A DNA stretch of 64,000 nt from Streptacidiphilus anmyonensis (GTDB lineage Bacteria; Actinomycetota; Actinomycetes; Streptomycetales; Streptomycetaceae). Of this stretch, positions 18,777-29,165 are shown in pieces. How positions within the stretch are numbered: the first letter of the stretch is position 1; each line of letters starts with the position of its first letter. The notes beneath the pieces were generated by a model, which worked only from the letters and a program-made list of their open reading frames with translations, was not told the origin of the DNA and ran no database searches. The DNA is taken from assembly GCF_000787855.1 (NCBI RefSeq), contig NZ_BBPQ01000002.1:105156-169155 (forward strand). Reading direction: 5' to 3'. The position numbers and the translations under genes were made by a program.

Positions 18777-19973
18777 TTAGTCAGACTTTCCGACCCGATG
18801 GCCGAGGGCCGCGCTCGGCGCGGCGGGCGCGGGAACGCGCCGCGACTGCAGCACCGCCGCGTACACCTCACCCATCAACATCCTTGTGGCGCGCAGGTCG
18901 TGGCGTTCCAGGGCACGGGCGCGGGAACGGTGTCCCAGCTCCGCGGCCAGCTCCAGATCGGACATCAACCGGACGAGTGACGTCGCGAGCGTCCTGGTAT
19001 CGCCCACCGGCACCGGAAACTGCTGGTCGCCCAGAATCTCCCGGGCCCCCGCGACGTCCGACAACACCACCGGACGCGAACAGGCCATCGCCTCCAGCGG
19101 AGCCAGGGCCATCCCCTCCCACCGGGACGGCAGCACCGACATGTCCGAGGCCGCGTACCACGGCCTCGGATCCTCGACCCGCCCCGCGAAGACGACGCTC
19201 TCCGGCACGGCCAGCTGCGCCGCCTGCTCCTCCAGCGCACCCCGGTCCGGCCCGTCGCCGACCAGGGCCAGCCGCGCGTGCGGCAGCTCCGCCAGCACCT
19301 CGCCCCAGGCTCGGAGCAGCAGGTCCTGCCCCTTCTGCCGGCACAGCCGCGCCACGCACACCGCGAGCGGCGCGTGCTGGGACAGCCCGAGGGCGCGGCG
19401 GGCACGCTGTTTGGACGGCAGCGCCGCCGGGTCGTAGTGGGCCAGGTCCACGCCGTTCGGCACCAGCGCCCAGCGGGCCCGCAGCCCCGCGGCCTGCCCG
19501 TGGGCCCGCTCCGTCTCGCTGACGCAGACCAGCCGGTCGCTCCAGCGCGTCGCCCAGCGCTCCCACCGTGCGATCGCCTTGCCGGCCGGCCCCGTGACCG
19601 CCTCGAACGACCACGCGTGCGGCTGGAACACCGTCGCCACGCGGGAGCGGATCGCCATCCGCCCGACCAGCCCCGCCTTGCTGCTGTGCAGGTGCACCAG
19701 ATCCGGCCGCGCGTCCGCGACGATGCGCCGCAGCGAGGCGAGCTCCTGCGGCAGCCCCGCGCCCGGGGCGCGTTCCGCGCCCCACGGCACGAGCCGCGCC
19801 CCCGCGGCGGTCACCTCCCGCGACAGCCGCCCGCCCTCCGGGCAGGGGCAGGCGACCACCACGGTGTGCCCGTCGGCGACCTGACCGCGCACCAGATCGG
19901 CGACGACCTGGGCGACACCGCCGTCGACGGGCTGAGAGACATGGAGGATGGTCAAGGGTTCACAACTGGGCAC
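18777..19973 (-). CDS. Glycosyltransferase family 4 (upstream of the operon)
   Basis: 398 residues from GTG 19973; TTG 19982 and TTG 19955 are other options and none has a strong SD. GT-B fold: N-terminal SQPVDGGVAQVVADLVRG (GG-x-A motif), HLHSSKAGLVGRM, and C-terminal CVARLCRQKGQDLLLRAW, LVGDGPDRGAL and the PSRWEGMALAPLEAMAC segment with the E-x7-E pattern. GT4 family, retaining NDP-sugar transferase. It has the same orientation as the operon but is separated from it by 153 bp, so it may have its own promoter. Its role is likely in the same glycan. Confidence 0.9.
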   Translation of the reverse strand: MPSCEPLTILHVSQPVDGGVAQVVADLVRGQVADGHTVVVACPCPEGGRLSREVTAAGARLVPWGAERAPGAGLPQELASLRRIVADARPDLVHLHSSKAGLVGRMAIRSRVATVFQPHAWSFEAVTGPAGKAIARWERWATRWSDRLVCVSETERAHGQAAGLRARWALVPNGVDLAHYDPAALPSKQRARRALGLSQHAPLAVCVARLCRQKGQDLLLRAWGEVLAELPHARLALVGDGPDRGALEEQAAQLAVPESVVFAGRVEDPRPWYAASDMSVLPSRWEGMALAPLEAMACSRPVVLSDVAGAREILGDQQFPVPVGDTRTLATSLVRLMSDLELAAELGHRSRARALERHDLRATRMLMGEVYAAVLQSRRVPAPAAPSAALGHRVGKSD

Positions 19974-20106
19974 GTCGCGCAACCTATGCCGGTGGGCGGG
20001 AAAGGAACGCTCGCGCTCACCCGGGCGGTGGATACTTCTACCTCGACGGGTGAGAGGGCGTCACTTGTGAGGGACTTGTGTCGTTAATCCCGGGGATGCG
20101 GGCCGG

Positions 20107-22672
<2,566 letters not shown>

Positions 22673-22754
22673 AACCGACCGATCGAGTTCCACCTGCGGA
22701 GATGTGACGCCATGTCGACATTGCCGCTCGGGTGATCGGTTGCCAGATTCACCC

Positions 22755-22771
22755 GTCCGGAGTGTCCGGAC
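22755..22771 (-). terminator. Hairpin after SRPBCC gene
   Basis: GTCCGGA-gtg-TCCGGAC: perfect 7-bp stem with a 3-nt loop, 23 bp past the SRPBCC stop on the minus strand. No T-tract. Confidence 0.45.
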
Positions 22772-22793
22772 TCCTGCGCCCCGGTTCGGGCCG

Positions 22794-23234
22794 TCAGGCG
22801 ACGGCGTTCGCCAGGCGGCCCAGCACCTCGTCGTGGATGCGGTTGAGGCCCTTGGGCGCGAAGGTGCGCTCGAAGAAGCCGCCGATGCCGCCCGCGCCCT
22901 GCCAGGTGGTCTCGACGACGACCTTGGACGTGCCGTCGCCCGCCGGGGTGACCGTCCAGGTGATCACCATCGAGGAGTTGGCGTCCGACTCCACGAGGCG
23001 GCCCGGGGTCGGCTCGGTCACGGTGAACAGGCAGTCGCGCACGCGCTTCTCGGTGGCCTGAAGCTTCCAGTGCACGACGGTGCCCGCGCCGCGGCCGCCC
23101 TCGCGGACCTGGTACTCGCTGTACTGGGACGGCAGCAGGGTCGGACGGACCTTCTCGTAGTCGGCGACCGCGTCGAAGACCTGCTCGGGGGCGGCCTCGA
23201 TGACCCGCTCGGTGACGGCGTAGACCTGGCCCAT
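22794..23234 (-). CDS. SRPBCC (START/polyketide-cyclase-like) family protein
   Basis: 146 residues. ATG 23234 has AAGGAG 6 nt upstream. The sequence has the helix-grip pattern: TERVIEAAPEQVFDAVADYE at the N-terminus, PSQYSEYQVREGGRGAGT, strands VVHWKLQATEKRV and VITWTVTPAGDGTSKVV, and a long C-terminal helix KGLNRIHDEVLGRLA. Such proteins bind a small hydrophobic ligand; many in actinobacteria are uncharacterised. Divergent from the acetamidase gene, with 115 bp between the starts that must hold both promoters. Confidence 0.88.
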   Translation of the reverse strand: MGQVYAVTERVIEAAPEQVFDAVADYEKVRPTLLPSQYSEYQVREGGRGAGTVVHWKLQATEKRVRDCLFTVTEPTPGRLVESDANSSMVITWTVTPAGDGTSKVVVETTWQGAGGIGGFFERTFAPKGLNRIHDEVLGRLANAVA

Positions 23235-23349
23235 GACGTGCTCCTTGCTCGAAAGAGAGAGATGCGGGATGTGGAGGGGGAGGTTCTGGAGCAAGCCAAC
23301 CACACCGGCCCCCTGGCGGCTTCGGCGCCTCCGCTGCCAAGGTGACGGC

Positions 23350-24369
23350 ATGACGACCGAACGCGCCCGGCTGACCGTACGTCCCAAGTCCGACGAGTAC
23401 GCCTGGACCTTCGGCGGCGCCGCGCCCGTGGCCCGCGTCGCGCCGGGGACGGTGCTCGACCTGACGACGGAGGACTGCTTCGCCGGGCGGGTGACGTCCG
23501 AGCGCACCCTCGTCTCCGAGGTGTGCGAGTTCCCGTTCCTGAACCCCCAGACGGGCCCGTTCTGGATCGAGGGCGCGGAGCCGGGCGACACCCTCGCCGT
23601 CCACTTCGTCTCCGTCGAACCCGCCCGCGACTGGGCGGCGTCGACCACCGTCCCGCTCTTCGGCGCGCTGACCTCCACGCACACCACCGCCACGCTCCAG
23701 GACCCGCTGCCCGAGCGCGTCTGGATCTGGGAGCTCGACCGCGCGAAGCGGCTGTGCCGCTTCTCCGCGCACGACAGCGAGCTGGTGCTGGACCTGCCGA
23801 TGGATCCCATGCACGGCACCGTCGGCGTCGCCCCGGCCAATCTGGAGGTCCGCTCCGCCCTGGTGCCCGACGCCCACGGCGGCAACCTGGACACCCCGGA
23901 GATGCGCGCGGGCGTCACCTGCTTCCTCGGCGTCAACGTCGAGGGCGCCCTGTTCAGCCTCGGCGACGGACACGCCCGCCAGGGCGAGGGCGAGACCTGC
24001 GGCGTCGCGGTGGAGTGCGCGATGGAGACGGTCGTCATCGTGGACCTGCTCAAGGGCGTCGCCACGCCCTGGCCCCGCATCGAGTCGGACACGCACCTGA
24101 TCTCGACGGGCTCGGCCCGCCCGCTGGAGGACGCCTTCCGGATCGCCCAACTGGACCTGGTGCAGTGGCTGGTGGCCGACTACGGCTTCTCCGCGATGGA
24201 CGCCTACCAGTTCCTCTCCCAGGCGGTCGAGTCGCCGCTGGCCAACGTCTGCGACACCAACTACACCGCCGTGGCCAAGGTCCGCAAGGACTACCTCCCG
24301 CGCGGCCGCGACCCCTACCGGGGCCTGCACGCCCATCTGCGGGAGGCTGCGGCATCCTTGCTCCCGTGA
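23350..24369 (+). CDS. Acetamidase/formamidase family protein
   Basis: 339 residues. ATG 23350 is preceded by AAGGTGA. FmdA/AmdA family marks: ENP-like stretch FLNPQTGPFWIEGAEPGD near residue 65-85, DLPMDPMHGTVGVAPA, GGNLDTPEMRAGVTCFLGVNVEGALFSLGDGHA (substrate/metal region with D-x-H), and GVAVECAMETVV with a Cys-x-Met-E segment. The family hydrolyses short amides (formamide, acetamide) to acid and ammonia. The stop overlaps the next gene by GTGA, so it is coupled to the NUDIX fusion protein. Exact substrate unknown. Confidence 0.9.
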   Translation: MTTERARLTVRPKSDEYAWTFGGAAPVARVAPGTVLDLTTEDCFAGRVTSERTLVSEVCEFPFLNPQTGPFWIEGAEPGDTLAVHFVSVEPARDWAASTTVPLFGALTSTHTTATLQDPLPERVWIWELDRAKRLCRFSAHDSELVLDLPMDPMHGTVGVAPANLEVRSALVPDAHGGNLDTPEMRAGVTCFLGVNVEGALFSLGDGHARQGEGETCGVAVECAMETVVIVDLLKGVATPWPRIESDTHLISTGSARPLEDAFRIAQLDLVQWLVADYGFSAMDAYQFLSQAVESPLANVCDTNYTAVAKVRKDYLPRGRDPYRGLHAHLREAAASLLP

Positions 24370-25619
24370 CCGAACCCACCGTGCCTGCCGATGCCCGGCC
24401 CCTCAATGCCGACGAGATCCTCGACGTGGTCGACGCCGAGGACCGCGTCGTCGGCCAGGCCCCGCGCGCCGAGGTGATGGCGAAGCGGCTGCGCCACCGC
24501 TGCGTGTTCGTCCTCGCCACGGACGCCGAAGGCCGCGTCTTCGTCCACCGCCGCACCCCGCAGAAGATCGTCTTCCCGTCCATGTACGACGTCTTCGTCG
24601 GCGGTGTCGTCGGCACGGGCGAGTCCTACGACGAAGCGGCGAAGCGCGAGGCGGAGGAGGAACTGGGCGTCACCGGCATCGAGGCGGAGCACCTCTTCAC
24701 CTTCCTCTACAGCAGCGCCGACCACGAGTGGTTCTCCGCCGTCTACCGCGCGACCACCCCGGTCGAGGTCGCCCCGCAGGCCGAGGAGGTCGCCTGGCAC
24801 GCCTTCCTGACGGAGGCGGAACTGGAGGCCGCGCTCCCCGGATGGGACGTCGTCCCTGACGGCCAGGAGGCGTGGCGGCGGCTGGAGGAGTGGCAGGCGT
24901 CGACGGCCCGCCGGCTCTCCCGGCCGGAGGCCTCGGCGGCGGTGAGCGAGCTGGGGTGGCGCCTCCTGCTGGGCACGCTGCGCACGGCGGTCCCGGTCGG
25001 GTCGCTGGCGGAGGCGGCGGCGGTCGCCGTACGGGCGACGCGGGTGTGCGGCCGCGACGCGGACGGCCACCTGCGCGTCGAGCTGCGGCACGACCGGGCG
25101 CTGCTGAGCCTCCAGTCCGCCGCAGCGGCGGACGTGACGGGCCGCGACGTCGACCTGGCGCGACGGCTGTCGGCGGCGCTGCCGACGCAGCCGCGCACGG
25201 GCGAGAGGGGCGAGGGGGGCGAGGGGGGCGACGCGGAGGCCGTGGACGCCGCGGCCCGCTCGCTGCAACTGGTGGAACTGGCCATCGACGCGCTCGACAT
25301 CGCGTCGATCCGGCCGTTCTGGAAGGCGGTCCTCGGCTACACCGACGAGCCCGGCCGCGACGGTCCGACGGACGCCCTGGTGGACCCGCTCGGCCACGGC
25401 CCGTCCGTCTGGTTCCAGCACATGGACGCACCCCGTCCGCAGCGCAACCGCATCCACTTCGACGTCTGCGTGCCCCATGACGAAGCCGCACAGCGGATCG
25501 CGGCGACGTTGGCCGCAGGTGGCAGGCTGCTGTCCGATGACGCGGCTCCGGCGTTCTGGGTCCTGGCGGACGCCGAGGGCAACGAGGCGTGTGTGACCAC
25601 CTGGCAGGGGCGCGACTGA
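24366..25619 (+). CDS. NUDIX hydrolase fused to pterin-dehydratase-like and VOC domains
   Basis: 417 residues in one uninterrupted frame from GTG 24366. Residues about 10-175 are a NUDIX hydrolase with a complete Nudix box G-x5-E-x7-REAEEELGV (GGVVGTGESYDEAAK then REAEEELGV). Residues about 190-280 (ELGWRLLLGTLRTAVPVG, DADGHLRVELRHDRALLSL) resemble the 4a-hydroxytetrahydrobiopterin dehydratase fold. Residues about 298-417 are a VOC/glyoxalase-like domain (LVELAIDALDIASIRPFW, NRIHFDVCVPHDEA, DAEGNEACV). A possible internal GTG start at 24942 has GGAGG 11 nt upstream, but no stop separates the halves, so read-through yields a fusion. In relatives the NUDIX and VOC proteins are usually separate (recall). 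Confidence 0.87.
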   Translation: MTEPTVPADARPLNADEILDVVDAEDRVVGQAPRAEVMAKRLRHRCVFVLATDAEGRVFVHRRTPQKIVFPSMYDVFVGGVVGTGESYDEAAKREAEEELGVTGIEAEHLFTFLYSSADHEWFSAVYRATTPVEVAPQAEEVAWHAFLTEAELEAALPGWDVVPDGQEAWRRLEEWQASTARRLSRPEASAAVSELGWRLLLGTLRTAVPVGSLAEAAAVAVRATRVCGRDADGHLRVELRHDRALLSLQSAAAADVTGRDVDLARRLSAALPTQPRTGERGEGGEGGDAEAVDAAARSLQLVELAIDALDIASIRPFWKAVLGYTDEPGRDGPTDALVDPLGHGPSVWFQHMDAPRPQRNRIHFDVCVPHDEAAQRIAATLAAGGRLLSDDAAPAFWVLADAEGNEACVTTWQGRD

Positions 25620-25661
25620 GACATGAGGTGACTGGGACACGAGGCAACTGGGACACGAGGC
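25614..25661. repeat. Three 16-bp tandem units starting at a stop codon
   Basis: GACTGAGACATGAGGT, GACTGGGACACGAGGC and AACTGGGACACGAGGC. The first unit contains the last codon and the TGA stop (25617-25619) of the NUDIX/VOC gene. Confidence 0.95.
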
Positions 25662-25684
25662 GCGCCGTCGGGCCGCCTCGGCTC

Positions 25685-27130
25685 TCAGGCCGCGTAGCGG
25701 CTGTTGGGTGGAAGGGCGTCGGCGGGGAGGACGGGCCTCGGCCTCCCGTCGATCATCCGGAGTTCCCAACCGGTCGCATGGAGATCGCGGTGGTGTTCGC
25801 CGCAGAGCAGGGCGAGGTTGGCGAGGCTGGTCTCGCCGCCGTCGGCCCAGTGGACCAGATGGTGTGCCTCGCACCAGGTCGGCGGCCGGTCGCAGCCGGG
25901 CCAGACGCAGTGGCGGTCTCGCGCGACCACCGCGTCGCGCAGGTGCGCCGGAACGGTGCGGGTGGTCCGACCGATCGACACGACCTTGTCCTGTCCCCTG
26001 GTCAGGATGACGCGCAGGGCGCAGTCGCAGGACTCCTTCCGCGCCTCCCAGCGCGGGAGCTGGTAGCCCCGGGCGGTGGTCGCCACGGCCCTCGGCCGCA
26101 CCAGACCGGCCAGCTCGTCGCCCTCACCGCCCTCACCGCGCTCCCCGCCGACACCGAACAGCATGGGGTGGGCGGGGCAGGACGCGCGCAGCGCGTCCAG
26201 GTCGGCGGTGATCGTCAGGTGCGGGCGCTGACAGCCCGTGGTGGGCAGCTCGTCCGAAGCGAGCGCCAGGTCGGTCACGACCTCCAGGGCGTCGCCCATG
26301 CGCTCCGACGCGTTGCGCTGGTCACCCTCGGCCGGGCGGCCCATGGCCGCCTCCAGCGCCGTGCGGAGCTTCTCGCCTGCCACCGGGGAGAGCTCACCGG
26401 AGAGGACCCAGAACGGGTCGTCACTCGTGCCCGTCGGGGACAGCTTGACCCAGGACTGGAACGCGGGCGGCGCTTCGCCGACCTCCGGGCCGTCCTCGGG
26501 GACGAGATGGGCGTGGATCTGTCGCGCAGCCTGCCGCAGCTGCGTCAGGTGCAGATTGGGAGCCTGAGCGACCATCAACTCCTCGGCGGCCTGCCGCGCC
26601 TCCGCGTCCTCGATCGGCGCGAGCTCCTTCGCCAGGATCTCCGCCTGGTCCGAGGACAGCTCACCGGCCGCCTGCGCGGCGCGCACCGTGACCAGCCGGT
26701 CCAGCCTCTCGGCCGTGCTCACGAGGTGCTTCGCGTGCCCGGCCGCCAACTGCGCGTGGACCCGCAGGAATCCGTGCGTCGAACGGCAGCGCACCGCGCC
26801 GAAGCCGTTCGTGCGGTCGAACACCGCGATCCGGCGCAGCAGCTCGGCGTCGACCATCTCCCGGAACCGGACCAGCGCCAGAATCTCCTCCGCCTGGTGC
26901 GCGGAGCCGGAGACGACGAGGTCGTCGTCGTCACGCGCGCCCAGAGCACGCACCAGCTCCCCGGCCGATGCCGGAAGCGTACGCAGCGGATCGACCAGGC
27001 CACCGGCCTGGCGAGAAGCGGAAGGGGTCAACGGGTCGGCCCGGAAGACATCCCCCAGGGAGGAGTACACCTCTCCCCTGGACGCGTCATCACTGCCCTC
27101 ACACCCGCCCCCGAACAGGAGAGCGTCCAT
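25685..27130 (-). CDS. HNH endonuclease-domain protein, 13E12/DUF222 family
   Basis: 481 residues from ATG 27130. Residues about 50-380 form the alpha-helical DUF222 region (ELVRALGARDDDDLVVSGSA, AERLDRLVTVRAAQAAGELS). The C-terminus carries an HNH nuclease motif: RDRHCVWPGCDRPPTWCEAH, then HHLVHWADGGETSLANLALL and CGEHHRDLHATGW (zinc-type Cys pairs, His-His, Asn, His-His). The minus-strand sequence CATAAT at 27142-27137 lies 6 nt before the ATG with no SD, suggesting a leaderless mRNA; an upstream GTG at 27169 would add 13 residues. 13E12 proteins occur in many actinobacterial copies; biological role unknown. Confidence 0.88.
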   Translation of the reverse strand: MDALLFGGGCEGSDDASRGEVYSSLGDVFRADPLTPSASRQAGGLVDPLRTLPASAGELVRALGARDDDDLVVSGSAHQAEEILALVRFREMVDAELLRRIAVFDRTNGFGAVRCRSTHGFLRVHAQLAAGHAKHLVSTAERLDRLVTVRAAQAAGELSSDQAEILAKELAPIEDAEARQAAEELMVAQAPNLHLTQLRQAARQIHAHLVPEDGPEVGEAPPAFQSWVKLSPTGTSDDPFWVLSGELSPVAGEKLRTALEAAMGRPAEGDQRNASERMGDALEVVTDLALASDELPTTGCQRPHLTITADLDALRASCPAHPMLFGVGGERGEGGEGDELAGLVRPRAVATTARGYQLPRWEARKESCDCALRVILTRGQDKVVSIGRTTRTVPAHLRDAVVARDRHCVWPGCDRPPTWCEAHHLVHWADGGETSLANLALLCGEHHRDLHATGWELRMIDGRPRPVLPADALPPNSRYAA

Positions 27131-27192
27131 AGAACGATTATGACAGCCCGCCACCCCGCCCACCATCACTCACAAGAGTGAAAACCCGCAGC

Positions 27193-28107
27193 TCAGAGCT
27201 GGTTTGACCCCGTGTCCTCCAGCCCCGCGACAAAGTGTTCGACCACCCCCGTCCGCGCCCCGCTCCAGACCGCCTCCGTCCGGTGCAGCAGCCCTCCGTC
27301 CGCCAGCGGAACGGCGACGACCCCCTCCCCCGGCGGGCCCTCGCCGCCGAACGGACCTGGGACGGGAACCACGGCCAGCCCCAACCGCGCCGCCACGCAC
27401 GCCGTGACGGCGCCGACCGACGGGCCGGCCAGGGCCAACGAGGGCGGAAACGCGTCCGATCCCGTCGCCCCGCGCAGCTCCGCCAGCGGGACGGCCGCGT
27501 CCGGAGCGTCGAGCCAGAAGGCGTCCTGAAGGGAGGCGAGCCGGATCCGCCGCCGCCCTTCCAGCGGGTGACCGACCGGGAGCAGCACCGCGAGCCGCCG
27601 CTGCGCCACGGGCACGGCGGAGACCGGCGCCGCCGCCGGGAGGGCGAGCGGGTCGCTCGGGGCGGCCACGCCGTCGACGACCGCCACGTCGGCCTCGCCC
27701 GCCGCCACCGCCGTCACGGCCGCCTCCCGCCCGACCAGGGACACCGCCAACTCCGCGCGCGGAAAGGCGTGTCGCGTGGCCGCAAGGGCCTGGGCCAGCG
27801 GCCGGGGCGCGGCCAGTGCGGTGACCGCCACCCGCAGCAGTCCGCGCGCGGAGCCGCCGACCCGGGCGACGTCCGCGCGAGCCGCGTCGAGACGCAGCAG
27901 GATGCCCGGCGCGTGCTCCAGCAGGCGTGCGCCGGCCTCGGTCGGGGCGACCGGGCGCCGTTGCAGCAGCGGGGCGCGCAGCTCCTGTTCGAGCGCGGCG
28001 ATCTGCTGCGAGACCGCCGACTGCGTGTAGCCGAGCTCGCGCGCGGCGGCGGAGAAGGACGCGAGGCGGACGACGGTGACGAAGGTGCGCAGCTGCTGGG
28101 GGTCCAC
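27193..28107 (-). CDS. LysR family transcription regulator
   Basis: 304 residues from GTG 28107. N-terminal HTH: DPQQLRTFVTVVRLASFSAA then ARELGYTQSAVSQQIAALEQ, the standard LysR winged helix. The rest is the ligand-binding domain (RGLLRVAVTALAAPRPLAQA and onward). An upstream GTG at 28137 would put the operator-like palindrome inside the gene, so 28107 is preferred. GATACT on the minus strand (28120-28115) sits 7 nt before the GTG with no SD, which suggests a leaderless transcript. Divergent from the amidotransferase-like gene, the likely target; the effector is unknown. Confidence 0.9.
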   Translation of the reverse strand: MDPQQLRTFVTVVRLASFSAAARELGYTQSAVSQQIAALEQELRAPLLQRRPVAPTEAGARLLEHAPGILLRLDAARADVARVGGSARGLLRVAVTALAAPRPLAQALAATRHAFPRAELAVSLVGREAAVTAVAAGEADVAVVDGVAAPSDPLALPAAAPVSAVPVAQRRLAVLLPVGHPLEGRRRIRLASLQDAFWLDAPDAAVPLAELRGATGSDAFPPSLALAGPSVGAVTACVAARLGLAVVPVPGPFGGEGPPGEGVVAVPLADGGLLHRTEAVWSGARTGVVEHFVAGLEDTGSNQL

Positions 28108-28111
28108 GCCG

Positions 28112-28126
28112 ATCAGTATCGCTGAT
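28112..28126. promoter_or_regulatory. LysR-type box (T-N11-A palindrome) overlapping the lysR promoter
   Basis: ATCAG-tatcg-CTGAT; T28113 and A28125 are in the T-N11-A arrangement of LysR boxes. It overlaps the -10-like GATACT of the regulator gene and lies 57 bp upstream of the divergent gene, so it could serve autoregulation and target control. Confidence 0.65.
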
Positions 28127-28183
28127 GGACGGACCACTGATCATCGTTGGACCTGAACACCCCGCCACGCCCAGGATGGACGC

Positions 28184-28936
28184 ATGACGACGAACAGCAC
28201 AGCCGCTGCCCGTATCGCCCTGGTCGGCGACCGCGATCCCAAGGTCCGCTCCCACCAGCGCATCCCGCAGCTCGCCGCCGCCCTGCTGGAACGCGACGCC
28301 GTCGCCCTCGACCTGTACTGGGTCGGCACGGACGAGATCGACTCCCCCGAGGCGCTGCGGGGCTTCGACGGGGTGTGGCTGCTGCCCGGCAGCCCCTACC
28401 GCTCCGAGGCGGGAGCCCTCGCGGCGGCCCGCGCGGCCCGCGAGAGCGGCACGCCCTTCCTCGGCACCTGCGCGGGTTTCCAGCACGCCCTGCTGGAGTT
28501 CGCCCAGGACGTCTGCGGCCTGACGGACGCCGCCCACGCCGAGAACGACCCGGACGCCGACGCGGAGCAGCTCCTGATCGCCCCGTTGGCGTGCAGCCTC
28601 GTCGGCCACGAGCTGCCGATCTCGCTGGTCCCCGGCAGCCTGGCGGAGGGCGTCCTCGGCGCGGAGCGCAGCGTCGAGCGCTACCACTGCGGCTACGGCC
28701 TCCACCCGGACTTCCCCGCGCGCCTGGAGCGGCACGGCATCGTGTTCAGCGGCCACGACGCCGCCGGCGACCCGCGCATCGCCGAGCTGCCGCGGTCGAC
28801 GCACCCGTTCTTCCTGGCCACCCTCTTCCAGCCGGAGCTCGCCGGCGACGGCACCCGCCCGCACCCCTTCGTCGAGGCCTTCGCCCGCGCGGCGACCGAC
28901 CACGTGCGGCGGCACGCTCTTCCTACCGGACGGTAA
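28184..28936 (+). CDS. Class I glutamine-amidotransferase-like protein (CTP-synthase C-terminal-like)
   Basis: 250 residues. ATG 28184 has AGGATGG just upstream. The fold is that of a GATase: ARIALVGDRDPKVRSH, FDGVWLLPGSPYRSEAGAL, and the nucleophile elbow FLGTCAGFQHALLEF with Cys at residue 96. The conserved His-x-Glu of the triad is not standard: the corresponding stretch reads ATLFQPEL (Gln216-Pro-Glu218) instead of HPE. The sequence resembles proteins labelled CTP synthase C-terminal region-related. Whether it hydrolyses glutamine is doubtful without the His. Divergent from and probably controlled by the LysR gene. Confidence 0.82.
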   Translation: MTTNSTAAARIALVGDRDPKVRSHQRIPQLAAALLERDAVALDLYWVGTDEIDSPEALRGFDGVWLLPGSPYRSEAGALAAARAARESGTPFLGTCAGFQHALLEFAQDVCGLTDAAHAENDPDADAEQLLIAPLACSLVGHELPISLVPGSLAEGVLGAERSVERYHCGYGLHPDFPARLERHGIVFSGHDAAGDPRIAELPRSTHPFFLATLFQPELAGDGTRPHPFVEAFARAATDHVRRHALPTGR

Positions 28937-28952
28937 GCGGGGTATGGTGACT

Positions 28953-28996
28953 GAACCACCTCCGTCGGCGTTGGGAGCCGCCGCGACGGAAGGTTC
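28953..28996 (+). terminator. Two-part stem-loop after the amidotransferase-like gene
   Basis: Outer arms GAACC (28953-28957) / GGTTC (28992-28996) and inner arms CCGTCG (28962-28967) / CGACGG (28984-28989), with further inner GCG/CGC pairing. It begins 17 nt after the stop at 28936. No T-tract; could also be a leader element of the next gene. Confidence 0.5.
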
Positions 28997-29165
28997 GGGT
29001 AGCGCGTCACGCTGAGCCTGCGCCCTCGGCGTCCTTTCGCACCTTTGATCTCACGTCTTTCACCACGGTCCTCAGTCGCGCCGTGGGTCTCTCGTCACCT
29101 TTTTCTTCGCCGCCGCGTCGGAGCGGAACGACCGCGGCGTACTCCCTGCTTCCAGGAGTCACGCC

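Noticed and set aside
25685..27130. HNH gene as part of a homing or insertion element
   Set aside because: No terminal repeats, target-site duplication or integrase nearby.
28992..28996. GGTTC as a possible tRNA T-arm
   Set aside because: No D-arm, anticodon arm or acceptor pairing around it; it belongs to the hairpin at 28953-28996.
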